This document shows, in pieces, positions 1 to 9,076 of a stretch of DNA of 64,000 nt. How positions within the stretch are numbered: position 1 is the stretch's first letter; the number at the start of each line of letters is the position of its first letter. The notes below the pieces were generated by a model, which ran no database searches, was not told where the DNA came from, and saw only the letters and a program-made list of their open reading frames with translations. Source of the stretch: Agrobacterium cucumeris (GTDB lineage Bacteria; Pseudomonadota; Alphaproteobacteria; Rhizobiales; Rhizobiaceae); contig NZ_CP080387.1 of NCBI RefSeq assembly GCF_030036535.1, forward strand, positions 2,794,501 through 2,858,500, given 5' to 3'. The translations under genes and the position numbers were made by a program.

Positions 1-1
1 G

Positions 2-376
2 TGCGACCAGACCACCAACACCACCAAGCAGATCCAGGGCGGAACCGTGAAGGCCTATGCCGTAACCACGGCCAAGCGGCTCGACGTGCTTCCGGATGTG
101 CCGACGGTCGCCGAAGAAGGTCTGCCGAAACTCGAAGTCGGTATCTGGCACGGCATCTATACGCCCAAGGGCACGCCTGCCGAAATCAACGAAAAGCTCT
201 CCAAGTCGCTGCAGGTCGCGCTGAAGGACAAGAACGTCGCGGCTCGTTTTGCCGAACTCGGCACCACGCCTTCCCCTGAAAGCGATGCGACGCCTGCGGC
301 ACTCAAGGCCAAGCTTGAAAGCGAAATCGCTCGTTGGAAGCCGGTTATCGAGTCCGCCGGCCAATATGCCGATTGA
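2..376 (+). CDS. tctC: Tripartite tricarboxylate transporter substrate-binding protein, C-terminal part (TctC family)
   Basis: Only the last 124 residues are in the window; the reading frame is open from base 2 and the start lies upstream. The segment carries features of the TctC/Bug family C-terminal lobe: a CDQ-TTNT stretch, VKAYAVT, then VPTVAEEGLP and a GIYTPKGTPAEI block. Periplasmic TctC proteins capture tricarboxylates or other carboxylates and hand them to the TctA/TctB membrane pair. The next two genes encode exactly those partners on the same strand. A hairpin terminator follows directly, which fits higher expression of the binding protein than of the membrane subunits. Substrate is not determined; citrate-like acids are typical of the family. 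Confidence 0.88.
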   Translation, partial: CDQTTNTTKQIQGGTVKAYAVTTAKRLDVLPDVPTVAEEGLPKLEVGIWHGIYTPKGTPAEINEKLSKSLQVALKDKNVAARFAELGTTPSPESDATPAALKAKLESEIARWKPVIESAGQYAD

Positions 377-389
377 TGATCAGGAAGTG

Positions 390-416
390 ACCGGCGGCGT
401 TTCGCCGCCGGTTTTC
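390..416 (+). terminator. Intercistronic hairpin between tctC and tctB
   Basis: A perfect 10-bp GC-rich stem (ACCGGCGGCG, 390-399, with CGCCGCCGGT, 403-412) has a 3-base loop and is followed by a short T run. It sits 14 bases after the tctC stop and 60 bases before tctB. It may act as a partial terminator or 3' stabiliser that lowers tctBA relative to tctC. Confidence 0.75.
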
Positions 417-476
417 TGCCGTCATTTTTAACGCGCGGAACGGTGTATTGCCGGCCGCAGTGGAGGGGCATCTTTC

Positions 477-938
477 ATGAAGTCGTTTTTCATTGACCCT
501 GCCGAAGCAGCCTGCGGGGCCATATTCATCGGTTTTGGCGCTTTTTTTGCCCTGCAATCCTTCGGGCTGGAAATCGGAACCGCCTTTCGCATGGGGCCGG
601 GTTATTTCCCGCTTGTTCTGGCAATCGTGCTGATCCTGCTCGGCAGCGTCATATTCTTCCGCGCCACCCGCGTGCAGGGTGATGTCATCGGCGCCATCGC
701 CTGGCGGGGGATTTTTTTCATCCTGCCCGCGCCGATCTTTTTCGGCTTCACGGTCCGCGGATTGGGTTTCGTGCCAGCACTGTTTTTCAGCGCGCTTATC
801 GCAGCCTTCGCCTCGCACAAGATGAGCCCGCTGATGGCCGTCGTTATTTCCGCCGCCATCACGGTCTTCTCCGTTGCTGTGTTCAATTATGGTCTCGGCC
901 TGCCATTCCAGCGCTTCGGCCCCTGGCTTAAATTTTGA
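477..938 (+). CDS. tctB: Tripartite tricarboxylate transporter small membrane subunit TctB
   Basis: A 153-residue protein with about four hydrophobic segments, the size and layout of TctB. The motif GPGYFPLVLAIVLILLG near residue 40 is characteristic of the family. TctB is the small inner-membrane subunit that works with TctA to move carboxylates using an ion gradient. The ATG at 477 is preceded by a good Shine-Dalgarno sequence (TGGAGGGG). tctA follows after only 9 bases, so the two are co-translated from one message. Confidence 0.9.
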   Translation: MKSFFIDPAEAACGAIFIGFGAFFALQSFGLEIGTAFRMGPGYFPLVLAIVLILLGSVIFFRATRVQGDVIGAIAWRGIFFILPAPIFFGFTVRGLGFVPALFFSALIAAFASHKMSPLMAVVISAAITVFSVAVFNYGLGLPFQRFGPWLKF

Positions 939-947
939 GGCGCCCCG

Positions 948-2453
948 ATGGATTTGCTCAATAATCTCGCTCTCGGTTTCGTCACCGCTTCGTCGCTGGC
1001 AAACCTGTTTTTCTGCCTGATCGGCGTATTGCTCGGCACCCTCATCGGCGTGTTGCCGGGCATCGGCGCAACGGCGACCATCGCCATGCTGCTGCCGATC
1101 ACCTTTCAGCTTGAGCCCGTCTCCTCGCTGATCATGCTCGCCGGCATTTATTACGGCGCGCAATATGGCGGTTCCACCACGGCCATTCTCATCAATATGC
1201 CGGGGGAGTCTTCCTCCGCCGTGACCGCCATTGATGGTTACCAGATGGCACGCAAAGGCAAGGCGGGTGCTGCACTTGCAATCGCCGCCATCGGCTCGTT
1301 TTTCGCGGGTACGGTTTCCACCTTCCTCGTGGCAATCTTCGCGCCGCCTCTGACGGCGATCGCGCTGGAATTCGGTGCCGCTGAATATTTCTCGCTGATG
1401 GTCGTCGGCCTTGTCTCGTCCATCGCACTTGCCCATGGCTCCATCGTCAAGGCGCTGGCCATGGTCGTGCTCGGTCTGTTGCTTGGTCTGGTTGGTACGG
1501 ATATCTATAGTGGTACGCCGCGCTTCACCCTCGGCATCCGCGAATATGCCGATGGCCTGAACTTCGTTGCGGTCGCCGTGGGCGTCTTCGGTATTGCGGA
1601 AATCCTGCGCAATCTCGAGAACGAACGCACCCGGTCAGTGCTGATCGCCAAGGTCAGTAGCCTGATGCCGTCGAAGGAAGATTTCAAGGCCATGATCGGC
1701 CCGGTGCTGCGCGGCACAGTTATCGGCTCGGCTCTCGGCATCCTGCCGGGCGGTGGGGCAATTCTTGCGGCCTTTGCCTCTTACACGGTGGAAAAACGCG
1801 TCTCCAAGAACCCGGAAGAATTCGGGCATGGCGCGGTTGCCGGTGTTGCCGGTCCGGAATCGGCCAATAATGCCGGCGCGCAGACTTCCTTCATCCCGCT
1901 GCTGACGCTTGGCATTCCAGCCAACCCGGTCATGGCGTTGATGATTGGTGCGATGATCATTCAGGGCATCGTGCCGGGTCCGAACGTTGCAACCGAACAG
2001 CCGGCGCTGTTCTGGGGCATCATCGCCTCCATGTGGATCGGCAACCTGATGCTCGTCATCCTCAACCTGCCGCTGATCGGGCTGTGGGTGAAGCTCTTGA
2101 CGGTGCCTTATTACGTGCTGTTCCCCATCATCATGGCCTTCTGCGCCATCGGGGTCTACAGCGTCAATTCCAACGTCTTCGATCTCTATGCCGTCGCCTT
2201 CTTCGGTTTCATCGGCTATGTATTGGTGAAACTGCGCTGCGAGCCTGCCCCACTGCTTTTGGGCTTCGTGCTCGGACCGCTGCTGGAGGAAAATCTGCGT
2301 CGCGCCATGATCCTGTCGCGTGGCGATCCGACGACCTTCGTCACTCGCCCGATCAGCGCCACCCTGCTTTTCATCGCTCTGGCCGTCCTGATCATCGTCT
2401 TCCTGCCCAGCGTGAAGAAGAAACGTGAAGAGGTTTTTGTGGAAGAAGACTGA
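948..2453 (+). CDS. tctA: Tripartite tricarboxylate transporter large permease TctA
   Basis: A 501-residue, strongly hydrophobic protein matching TctA in length. Near the N terminus it has [21 protein letters not shown], and around residues 55-75 [20 protein letters not shown], both hallmark TctA motifs. A repeat of the glycine-rich motif ([19 protein letters not shown]) occurs near residue 260, reflecting the internal duplication known for the family. It forms the transport channel together with TctB and is fed by the TctC-type protein encoded upstream. A strong terminator follows at 2474. Confidence 0.93.
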   Translation: MDLLNNLALGFVTASSLANLFFCLIGVLLGTLIGVLPGIGATATIAMLLPITFQLEPVSSLIMLAGIYYGAQYGGSTTAILINMPGESSSAVTAIDGYQMARKGKAGAALAIAAIGSFFAGTVSTFLVAIFAPPLTAIALEFGAAEYFSLMVVGLVSSIALAHGSIVKALAMVVLGLLLGLVGTDIYSGTPRFTLGIREYADGLNFVAVAVGVFGIAEILRNLENERTRSVLIAKVSSLMPSKEDFKAMIGPVLRGTVIGSALGILPGGGAILAAFASYTVEKRVSKNPEEFGHGAVAGVAGPESANNAGAQTSFIPLLTLGIPANPVMALMIGAMIIQGIVPGPNVATEQPALFWGIIASMWIGNLMLVILNLPLIGLWVKLLTVPYYVLFPIIMAFCAIGVYSVNSNVFDLYAVAFFGFIGYVLVKLRCEPAPLLLGFVLGPLLEENLRRAMILSRGDPTTFVTRPISATLLFIALAVLIIVFLPSVKKKREEVFVEED

Positions 2454-2473
2454 GCAATATCAAACCCTGAGAC

Positions 2474-2503
2474 GCCGGCGATGGAAGCATCGCCGGCTTT
2501 TTT
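2474..2503 (+). terminator. Rho-independent terminator of the tct operon
   Basis: A perfect 10-bp stem (GCCGGCGATG with CATCGCCGGC), a GAAG tetraloop and a run of six T follow 20 bases after the tctA stop codon. Confidence 0.92.
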
Positions 2504-2601
2504 GTGTCTGGATCGGTTGTGACGAATTCGCTTCACGAAAGCGACATATGGTTGACTCCCGCGCTTTTAAGCCCAAGGAAGGGCGGGAAAGAGAGGTCGA
2601 T

Positions 2602-2814
2602 ATGACGTCGGAAACCGAAAAACGGATCATTGCGCTTGAGGAAACGATCGCGCATCAGGCAAAGACCATCGAGGAACTGTCCGATCAGCTGACGGAACAG
2701 TGGAAGGTGGTGGAGCAGACCCGCGCCAAGCTCGACCGCTTGACGGAACGGTTCCTGAGCCTTGAGGAGCAATCGCTGGACGCGCCAGCCATCACCCGGC
2801 CACCGCATTACTGA
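2602..2814 (+). CDS. slyX: SlyX family protein
   Basis: A 70-residue charged protein that starts at the ATG at 2602 behind GAGAGG. Almost all of it is predicted coiled coil (RIIALEETIAHQAKTIEEL), ending in the family-typical proline-rich tail PPHY. SlyX proteins are small, widespread and of unknown biochemical role. The in-frame sequence upstream to 2425 overlaps the tctA stop and terminator and is not coding. The DUF924 gene follows 13 bases later, so the two probably share a transcript. Confidence 0.85.
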   Translation: MTSETEKRIIALEETIAHQAKTIEELSDQLTEQWKVVEQTRAKLDRLTERFLSLEEQSLDAPAITRPPHY

Positions 2815-2827
2815 CAGGGAGCACCCG

Positions 2828-3379
2828 ATGAAAAACGACACAGCCGCACTTGCCGCCGAAATCACCAATTTCTGGAAAAAGGCCGGGCCGGACAAATGGT
2901 TCGACAAGGATACCGCCTTCGACAATCACTTTCACGACCGCTTCCGCGATGCCCATTTCGCTGCTGCACGGCGTGAACTGGATGGCTGGCTCGCCGGTGC
3001 AGAAAGCAGTCTTGCCCTGATGCTTCTTCTCGACCAGTTCCCGCGCAACTGCTTTCGTGGCACCGCCCATATGTACGCCACCGATCCGCTGGCACGTCTG
3101 TTTGCCGATGAGGCCATACGCCGTGGTCACGATCAGGCAGTGAGCGAGGATCTGCGCGTTTTCTTCTATCTGCCCTTTTCCCATGCCGAGGATATTGCGG
3201 CCCAGCAGCGCGCCTGTGACTTGAACCAGCCGCTTGGCGGGCTTTATCTGCACCATGCCGAAGAACATCGCGATATTGTCGAGCGTTTCGGTCGCTTTCC
3301 GCATCGCAACGACATATTGCTGCGGGAAACGACGCCGGAGGAACGGCAATATCTTGATGAAGGTGGCTTTTCCGGCTGA
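2828..3379 (+). CDS. DUF924 family protein
   Basis: A 183-residue soluble protein recognisable as DUF924 by the N-terminal FWKKAGPDKWFDKD, the central ALMLLLDQFPRNCFRGTAHMYATD block, and the histidine-rich LYLHHAEEHRDIVERFGRFPHRN near the C terminus. The family is all-helical and resembles TPR-like proteins; its function is unknown. The ATG at 2828 follows a weak GGGAGC site. The gene sits directly behind slyX and converges on dnaJ across a shared terminator. Confidence 0.87.
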   Translation: MKNDTAALAAEITNFWKKAGPDKWFDKDTAFDNHFHDRFRDAHFAAARRELDGWLAGAESSLALMLLLDQFPRNCFRGTAHMYATDPLARLFADEAIRRGHDQAVSEDLRVFFYLPFSHAEDIAAQQRACDLNQPLGGLYLHHAEEHRDIVERFGRFPHRNDILLRETTPEERQYLDEGGFSG

Positions 3380-3388
3380 GCCAGAAAT

Positions 3389-3426
3389 GAAAACGCCGCC
3401 AGTCCCGAAGGATGGCGGCGTTATTA
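3389..3426. terminator. Bidirectional terminator between the DUF924 gene and dnaJ
   Basis: The stem AACGCCGCCA (3392-3401) pairs with TGGCGGCGTT (3413-3422). A-rich sequence on the left and T-rich sequence on the right would give a U tract in both directions. It lies between two convergent genes. Confidence 0.85.
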
Positions 3427-3449
3427 TTAATGAACGTAGCCGTCGACAA

Positions 3450-4583
3450 TCAGCCGTCGAAGAATTCTTTCATCCGGGCAAAGAAGCCGGTCGATTCCGG
3501 ATTGTTCTCCTTGGAGGAGAGCTGTTCGAATTCCTGCAACAGCTCGCGCTGACGCTTGCTGAGCTTCTGCGGCGTCTCGATCTGAATCTGGATGTAGAGA
3601 TCACCAGTCTGCGCCGAACGCAGCACCGGCATGCCCTTGCCCTTCAGACGGAACTGCTTGCCCGGTTGGGTGCCTTCCGGAACCGTGACGCGCGACTTGG
3701 TACCATCGAGTGTCGTGACATCGAAGGTGCCGCCAAGCGCTGCCGTCGTCATTGAAATTGGCACCGTGCAATAAAGGTCGGCACCATCGCGCTGGAAGAA
3801 TTCATGCGGTCGCACGGACAGGAAGATATAAAGATCACCCGCTGGGCCGCCACGCATGCCGGCTTCGCCTTCGCCCTGTAGACGAATGCGCGTGCCATCC
3901 TCGATGCCCGAGGGAATGTTGACCGAGAGCGAACGCTCTTCCGTCACACGACCCTGACCGTGGCACTTGCCGCACGGATCGGAAATCGTCTGGCCGCGAC
4001 CATGGCAGGTCGGGCAGGTGCGCTCCACCGAGAAGAAGCCCTGTGCGGCGCGCACGCGGCCGGAACCCTGACAGGTGGCGCAGGTCTTGGGCTGGGTGCC
4101 GGGTTTGGCGCCAGAGCCGGAACAGACGTCACAGGTAATCGAGGTCGGAACCCTGATCTGCGCCGTTTTGCCGGCGAAGGCTTCCTCCAGCGTGATTTCC
4201 ATATTGTAGCGAAGATCGGCCCCGCGCTCGCGCCCGCCGGAAGAGCGGCGCGCACGACCACCACCCATCATCTCACCGAAAATGTCTTCGAAGATGTCGG
4301 AGAAGCCGCCATTGGCGAAACCGCCACCGCCCATGCCGCCACCACCCATGCCGCCATTTTCAAACGCGGCGTGGCCGAAACGGTCATAGGCCGCGCGCTT
4401 CTGCGGGTCCTTCAGCGTTTCGTATGCTTCGTTGATTTCCTTGAATTTCTGCTCGGATTCGGCGTTATCCGGGTTCTTGTCCGGATGGTATTTCATCGCG
4501 AGTTTGCGGAAGGCGCTTTTCAGCTCTTTTTCGTCCGCGGTCTTGCTGACGCCGAGTGTTTCGTAAAAGTCTGCTTTCGCCAT
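3450..4583 (-). CDS. dnaJ: Chaperone DnaJ (Hsp40)
   Basis: A 377-residue type I Hsp40. The J domain occupies residues 1-70, with the HPD motif at 33-35 that stimulates the DnaK ATPase. A Gly/Phe-rich linker ([13 protein letters not shown]) follows. The zinc-binding region has four CxxCxGxG repeats ([32 protein letters not shown]), and the C-terminal substrate-binding domains follow. The gene lies 90 bases downstream of dnaK on the same strand, the conserved alphaproteobacterial order, and should be heat induced from the dnaK promoter. Confidence 0.98.
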   Translation of the reverse strand: MAKADFYETLGVSKTADEKELKSAFRKLAMKYHPDKNPDNAESEQKFKEINEAYETLKDPQKRAAYDRFGHAAFENGGMGGGGMGGGGFANGGFSDIFEDIFGEMMGGGRARRSSGGRERGADLRYNMEITLEEAFAGKTAQIRVPTSITCDVCSGSGAKPGTQPKTCATCQGSGRVRAAQGFFSVERTCPTCHGRGQTISDPCGKCHGQGRVTEERSLSVNIPSGIEDGTRIRLQGEGEAGMRGGPAGDLYIFLSVRPHEFFQRDGADLYCTVPISMTTAALGGTFDVTTLDGTKSRVTVPEGTQPGKQFRLKGKGMPVLRSAQTGDLYIQIQIETPQKLSKRQRELLQEFEQLSSKENNPESTGFFARMKEFFDG

Positions 4584-4610
4584 TAAGTTAACAAGCCCCG
4601 CAAATGGATT

Positions 4611-4634
4611 TCCGGCTGCACGTCGGCAGCCGGA
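4611..4634 (-). promoter_or_regulatory. Hairpin in the dnaK-dnaJ intercistronic region
   Basis: A perfect 9-bp inverted repeat (TCCGGCTGC with GCAGCCGGA, 6-base loop) lies in the 90-base gap between dnaK and dnaJ. No T run follows it, so it looks more like an attenuating or mRNA-processing hairpin than a full terminator. It could set the higher DnaK:DnaJ ratio usual in bacteria. Confidence 0.5.
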
Positions 4635-4673
4635 TGTCTTGCATATGGTGTGAGGAGTAGGGAAGCCACGCGA

Positions 4674-6575
4674 TTATGCGGACTTCTTGTCGTCCTTGAT
4701 TTCTTCATAGTCGGCATCGACGACGTCATCCTTGCCGCCTTCAGAAGCATCGCCGGCCTCGGCCTGCTGTGCTTCATAGATGGCCTGACCGAGTTTCATG
4801 GAAACTTCCATGAGGGTCTGGGTCTTCGCCTGAATGTCGTCGGCGTCAGGCTCGGAAGCTTCAACCGCCGTCTTCAGGCTGGCAATGGCGTCTTCGATCG
4901 CCTTGCGGTCGGTCTCGGAAACCTTGTCGCCATATTCCTTCACCGACTTTTCGGTGGAGTGAATAAGGCTTTCTGCCTGGTTCTTGGCTTCGACACCCGC
5001 ACGACGCTTCTTGTCGGTTTCGGCATTGGCCTCAGCGTCCTTGACCATCTTTTCGATGTCGGCGTCGGACAGACCACCGGAGGCCTGGATGCGGATCTGC
5101 TGTTCCTTGCCGGTGCCCTTGTCCTTGGCGGATACCTGCACGATGCCGTTGGCGTCGATATCGAAGGTAACTTCGATCTGCGGAACGCCACGCGGCGACG
5201 GCGGCAGACCAACGAGGTCGAACTGGCCGAGCAGCTTGTTGTCCTGCGCCATTTCACGCTCGCCCTGCGAAACGCGGATGGTCACGGCCGACTGGTTGTC
5301 TTCGGCGGTCGAGAAGGTCTGGCTCTTCTTCGTCGGGATCGTCGTGTTGCGATCGATCAGACGGGTGAAGACGCCACCCAGCGTTTCGATGCCGAGAGAC
5401 AGCGGGGTCACGTCGAGCAGCAGAACATCCTTGACGTCACCCTGCAGAACGCCGGCCTGAATGGCGGCGCCCATGGCAACCACTTCATCCGGGTTCACGC
5501 CCTTGTGCGGCTCCTTGCCGAACAGCTGCTTGACGACTTCCTGCACCTTCGGCATGCGGCTCATACCACCAACGAGAACGACTTCGTCGATCTCGGCTGC
5601 GGTAACGCCGGCATCCTTCAGCGCCGCCTTGCAAGGTGCGACGGTGCGCTGCACCAGATCGTCAACCAGGCTTTCGAACTTGGCGCGGGTGAGCTTCAGC
5701 GTCAGATGCTTCGGACCGGAAGCGTCAGCCGTGATGAAGGGCAGGTTGATTTCGGTCTGCTGCGAAGACGAAAGTTCGATCTTTGCCTTTTCGGCAGCTT
5801 CCTTGAGGCGCTGCAGAGCGAGCTTGTCGTTCTTCAGGTCGATGCCCTGATCCTTCTTGAACTCGCCGGCCAGATATTCGACCAGACGCATGTCGAAGTC
5901 TTCACCACCGAGGAAGGTATCGCCGTTGGTCGACTTCACTTCGAAGACGCCGTCGCCGATTTCCAGAACGGAAATATCGAAGGTACCGCCGCCAAGGTCA
6001 TAAACGGCGATCGTCTTGCCGTCCTTCTTGTCGAGGCCGTAAGCGAGTGCAGCTGCAGTCGGCTCGTTGATGATACGCAGAACATCAAGACCGGCGATGC
6101 GGCCGGCATCCTTGGTTGCCTGGCGCTGCGCGTCGTTGAAGTAGGCCGGAACGGTGATGACGGCCTTCTCGACCTTTTCGCCGAGATAGGATTCAGCCGT
6201 TTCCTTCATCTTCTGAAGGATCATCGCGGAAATCTGCGAAGGGGAATAGTTCTTGTCCTGCGCCTTCACCCAGGCGTCACCATTGTCGCCATTGACGATC
6301 TCGAAGGGGACGAGGTGCTTGTCCTTTTCAACGGTCGGGTCTTCATAACGACGGCCGATGAGGCGCTTGACCGCAAACAGGGTGTTGGTCGGGTTGGTGA
6401 CGGCCTGGCGCTTGGCCGGCTGGCCGACAAGGCGTTCGCCATCGTCGGAAAATGCCACCATGGACGGCGTGGTGCGTGCACCTTCCGCGTTTTCAATTAC
6501 TTTCGTGTCCTTGCCGTCCATCACTGCGACGCAGGAATTGGTCGTGCCAAGGTCGATACCGATTACTTTTGCCAT
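4674..6575 (-). CDS. dnaK: Chaperone DnaK (Hsp70)
   Basis: A 633-residue Hsp70. It begins [18 protein letters not shown], the phosphate-1 loop of the ATPase domain, and includes [30 protein letters not shown] and [15 protein letters not shown]. The interdomain linker ([20 protein letters not shown]) lies near residue 390. The substrate-binding beta domain and helical lid follow, ending in an acidic [10 protein letters not shown] tail. It is a cytosolic ATP-dependent chaperone working with DnaJ and GrpE; grpE is not in this window. Transcription should start from the RpoH-type promoter at 6672-6703. Confidence 0.99.
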   Translation of the reverse strand: MAKVIGIDLGTTNSCVAVMDGKDTKVIENAEGARTTPSMVAFSDDGERLVGQPAKRQAVTNPTNTLFAVKRLIGRRYEDPTVEKDKHLVPFEIVNGDNGDAWVKAQDKNYSPSQISAMILQKMKETAESYLGEKVEKAVITVPAYFNDAQRQATKDAGRIAGLDVLRIINEPTAAALAYGLDKKDGKTIAVYDLGGGTFDISVLEIGDGVFEVKSTNGDTFLGGEDFDMRLVEYLAGEFKKDQGIDLKNDKLALQRLKEAAEKAKIELSSSQQTEINLPFITADASGPKHLTLKLTRAKFESLVDDLVQRTVAPCKAALKDAGVTAAEIDEVVLVGGMSRMPKVQEVVKQLFGKEPHKGVNPDEVVAMGAAIQAGVLQGDVKDVLLLDVTPLSLGIETLGGVFTRLIDRNTTIPTKKSQTFSTAEDNQSAVTIRVSQGEREMAQDNKLLGQFDLVGLPPSPRGVPQIEVTFDIDANGIVQVSAKDKGTGKEQQIRIQASGGLSDADIEKMVKDAEANAETDKKRRAGVEAKNQAESLIHSTEKSVKEYGDKVSETDRKAIEDAIASLKTAVEASEPDADDIQAKTQTLMEVSMKLGQAIYEAQQAEAGDASEGGKDDVVDADYEEIKDDKKSA

Positions 6576-6671
6576 GCTCTTCTCTCCTTGAAGCGAGCTG
6601 CCGGAACCCCGTGAGGCATTCTTGTGGCAACTCCTTGACTTGGATTTGCAACATTCGCTGCAGTTCTGCGG

Positions 6672-6703
6672 CGTATATAAGGAGCGATTTTTCCTGCTGC
6701 AAG
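6672..6703 (-). promoter_or_regulatory. RpoH (sigma-32) heat-shock promoter of dnaK-dnaJ
   Basis: On the minus strand the sequence reads CTTG-N18-CTTATATACG. This fits the alphaproteobacterial heat-shock consensus CTTG-N17/18-CYTATNTNNG at every specified position. The -10 element lies about 97 bases upstream of the dnaK ATG. No CIRCE inverted repeat is visible, so control appears to be by RpoH rather than HrcA. Confidence 0.85.
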
Positions 6704-6896
6704 GCGCAAGAGAGGGGTAAGCGCAGCAAAAAGCGCAGGAAACCTCAGTCTGTGCGGAAGCATAGCCATCAACGCTTGCGGAAACGGGAAAACGCGACTT
6801 TGACGCTATGCTGTCCCACCATCAGATGTGCTGGCGGACGGAGACGTGCGAAGTTCAATTTTGGCGGCTATTGCGCACGGCAGGGGCCATGGCGGG
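6704..6896. other. Intergenic region upstream of the dnaK promoter
   Basis: This stretch separates the dnaK promoter from the end of the alpha/beta hydrolase gene. Short open frames exist, but none has a ribosome binding site or a recognisable product. I see no RNA gene or repeat in it. Confidence 0.5.
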
Positions 6897-7814
6897 TTAC
6901 GTGGGGTGTGGTGCTCCCGCGAAGTTTTTCCTTTTGGTCATGCTGCAAATGGCCTTGATAACCGTCTGCTCGAGTTCGCCTGGAAGGTCGTGCCCCATCC
7001 CTTCGATCGGCAGATAAATCGCATTTGGAATCGAAAGCGCCGTATCCTGACCGCAGGCTGACGGGATCAATGGATCGTCGGTTCCGTGAATGACGAGCGT
7101 CAGTGCTGTAATCGTCGCCAGACGCGAGCGTCGGTCTCCTGCCACCGCCATGCCTGCGATCTGCCGTGCCACGCCATCGGGATCATGGTTTCGACGCACC
7201 TCTTCCAGCAGGAGGGTACGATGGGCATCTTCGTTGAACGGATAACCGATACTGGCAATCCGGCGGGCGAAAGCGAGGCGCGCAGCCAGAAACCCCTGCT
7301 GATCGATGGCGGGGTCAGGCGCGGGCGCCATCATCATTGCCATGACATCGGGTGCCGCCTGCGGCAGGGCGGGATTACCGGTGCTGGACATGATCGAAGT
7401 TAAGGAAAGGACGCGGTCTGGATGATCACTCGCAAGGACCTGTGCGATCATTCCTCCCATCGAGCGTCCAACGACATGCGCCTTTGCGATACCGAGTGTG
7501 TCGAGGAGGCTGACGGCGTCGGCCGCCATATCGCCAAGTGTATAGGGCACCTGGGGCCGACGTCCTGCCATCAATGCGGATGCAAGTGCGCCGAAATCCG
7601 GTGGGGGCGAACTGCTGAAGTGGGTGGAGCAGCCGGTATCGCGATTGTCGAAGCGGATTACGCGATAACCCGCTGCGGCCAGATGCTCGCAAAAAGGTAT
7701 CGTCCAGCGGATCATCTGCGTCCCCAGACCGGAAATCAGCAGGATCGCCTCATCGGTTACATCACCGAAACTGTCCCAGGCGAGTTCGATGCCATTGGAT
7801 CTTGCAATATTCAT
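6897..7814 (-). CDS. Alpha/beta hydrolase
   Basis: A 305-residue alpha/beta-hydrolase-fold protein. The oxyanion-hole region (LLISGLGTQMIRW) lies near residue 28, the nucleophile elbow is VGRSMGGM, and the acid (HGTDDPLIP) and histidine (EGMGHDLP) complete the catalytic triad near the C terminus. The chosen ATG at 7814 is preceded by GGAGAG; 70 upstream in-frame residues lack homology character and are left out. The substrate is unknown. The family includes esterases, haloperoxidase-like enzymes and aclacinomycin methylesterase-type proteins. Confidence 0.9.
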   Translation of the reverse strand: MNIARSNGIELAWDSFGDVTDEAILLISGLGTQMIRWTIPFCEHLAAAGYRVIRFDNRDTGCSTHFSSSPPPDFGALASALMAGRRPQVPYTLGDMAADAVSLLDTLGIAKAHVVGRSMGGMIAQVLASDHPDRVLSLTSIMSSTGNPALPQAAPDVMAMMMAPAPDPAIDQQGFLAARLAFARRIASIGYPFNEDAHRTLLLEEVRRNHDPDGVARQIAGMAVAGDRRSRLATITALTLVIHGTDDPLIPSACGQDTALSIPNAIYLPIEGMGHDLPGELEQTVIKAICSMTKRKNFAGAPHPT

Positions 7815-7890
7815 GGCTGCTCTCCAGCGGAAATCATTGGAAACAGGGCATGGGCTCTGCTCTGCTCGTGGTGTTCTGTTTCCCGGCGCG

Positions 7891-8532
7891 TCAAGAATGC
7901 CGCCGGTCGTGCGACCTGAATGCGAGGCGCAGGGCATAGGCCCTGATATCTGCGGGCCATGATGTGGTCCGTTCTTCCAGCGCGGGGCGGTCGTCTGCAA
8001 AAAGAGCTCGTATCGCTTCCTCATAGCCGGGGAGGTTTCCCGCGATCGCTTGCATGAACTGATACGCGGCCTCCTGTGCCGCCCGCTTTTCCTGATGCGG
8101 ATGCCCAGCCTTTCTGGCCTCGTCCACCAGACGCCTTAATGCCGCTGAAGCGCCGCCGGGCTGGGCGGCAAGCCACTCCCACTGTCGCGGCAGCAGGGTC
8201 ACTTCGCGGGCGACGACCCCCAGTTTCGGTCGTCCGCGGCTCTTCGGATTCTGTCCTTCCTCCGAAACCGTCGGGCCGGACGTTGTATCGGCCTCCGGTC
8301 GATCGCTTCGCACAATTGCCTTTGGCAGGTGGGAGAGCCGTTCAACGATTTCCGTATCGGTGCCACGCAGATCGAGATCGACGACACGACCTGTGGCATC
8401 GTCGAATACGAGGATCGTTTTGTCCGTCTCGCCCAATCGGCGGATCGCGATGGCCACTTCGGCCAGAAGACCGCTGAGCAGTAATCGGTCGCCGGAAAAG
8501 GCTGTGCATGGCCTGCTGGGGGGATTCGACAT
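7891..8532 (-). CDS. DUF2239 family protein
   Basis: A 213-residue protein resembling DUF2239. It has an N-terminal CTAFSGDRLLLSGLLAEVAIAIRR, a short beta-rich domain with VFDDATGRVVDLDLRG, then a basic linker (PKSRGRPKLGVVAREVTLLPRQWEWLAAQPGG-type motif) and a helical C-terminal half. The second half resembles the ribbon-helix-helix-like region seen in such proteins; a function has not been assigned. The ATG at 8532 is preceded by GGCGAG. Two similar palindromic sites just upstream (8561-8606) suggest repressor control. It lies upstream of and on the same strand as the hydrolase gene, 76 bases apart. Confidence 0.75.
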   Translation of the reverse strand: MSNPPSRPCTAFSGDRLLLSGLLAEVAIAIRRLGETDKTILVFDDATGRVVDLDLRGTDTEIVERLSHLPKAIVRSDRPEADTTSGPTVSEEGQNPKSRGRPKLGVVAREVTLLPRQWEWLAAQPGGASAALRRLVDEARKAGHPHQEKRAAQEAAYQFMQAIAGNLPGYEEAIRALFADDRPALEERTTSWPADIRAYALRLAFRSHDRRHS

Positions 8533-8560
8533 GTCACACTCGCCACAATGAATGTCGCAA

Positions 8561-8606
8561 TTAATATCCGGGTAAAACAATTTCGTCAATTACACCCGGG
8601 TAAAAA
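8561..8606. promoter_or_regulatory. Pair of similar operator-like sites upstream of the DUF2239 gene
   Basis: Two sites share the core CCGGGTAAAA. One is TTAATATCCGGGTAAAA (8561-8577); the other is TTACACCCGGGTAAAAA (8590-8606), whose centre ACCCGGGT is a perfect palindrome. They repeat in the same orientation 29 bases apart, just outside the DUF2239 start codon. This is the kind of arrangement used by TetR- or MarR-type repressors, but no such regulator is encoded nearby. Confidence 0.5.
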
Positions 8607-8766
8607 GGAAATGTGATGCCAGGATTGGTCCGTCACGCGAGCGCTGCTGTGTGCGGCAACCCTGTAGTCTGCAAATCCATACGGCATGCGGGAAAGAAAA
8701 GGCGTGTCGAAGGAGAAAGCCACAATCGACGCTAAGTCGTGAGCTTATCTGACTGTTTGGGAAAAA

Positions 8767-8856
8767 TGGCGGACAGGGTGGGATTCGAACCCACGGTACG
8801 CTTTCACGCACACACGCGTTCCAGGCGTGCGCCTTAAACCACTCGGCCACCTGTCC
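8767..8856 (-). tRNA. tRNA-Ser (anticodon GGA)
   Basis: A 90-nt tRNA including an encoded CCA end. The acceptor stem pairs GGACAGG with CCTGTCC. The D-loop region GGCCGAGTGGTTTAAGG, a long class II variable arm and the T-loop GGTTCGAATCCC are all present. The anticodon loop CTGGAAC gives GGA, which reads UCC and UCU serine codons. The long variable arm is typical of serine tRNAs. Confidence 0.95.
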
Positions 8857-8907
8857 TTTTTTCAAATCTGCATGTTTTGAAGAATGCAAATCACTGGAAC
8901 GGCGCGA

Positions 8908-8935
8908 TATATACCGATGAATTCGCAGGGATCAA
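8908..8935 (-). promoter_or_regulatory. Probable sigma-70 promoter of tRNA-Ser
   Basis: On the minus strand TTGATC is separated by 16 bases from TATATA. This places the start site roughly 45 bases upstream of the mature tRNA 5' end. Confidence 0.5.
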
Positions 8936-9076
8936 CACGAATCTGACAGTTTTTTGAAATGTCGGCAATTTCCTGCATTTCGATGCGGTTGCAAACGGGT
9001 TTTACCGCCTTTATCGATGCGCTATATGTATCAAAGCATGTCCGTTGAAGAGATGGACCATAACCGAGGTGTCCTG

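Noticed and set aside
345..1436. A 363-codon open frame on the minus strand opposite tctB/tctA
   Set aside because: Composition rich in Arg, Asp and Gly is typical of antisense reading of GC-rich membrane genes; no recognisable domain.
4650..6614. A 654-codon open frame on the plus strand opposite dnaK
   Set aside because: It is a shadow of the dnaK codon pattern; low-complexity, no family motifs and no ribosome site.
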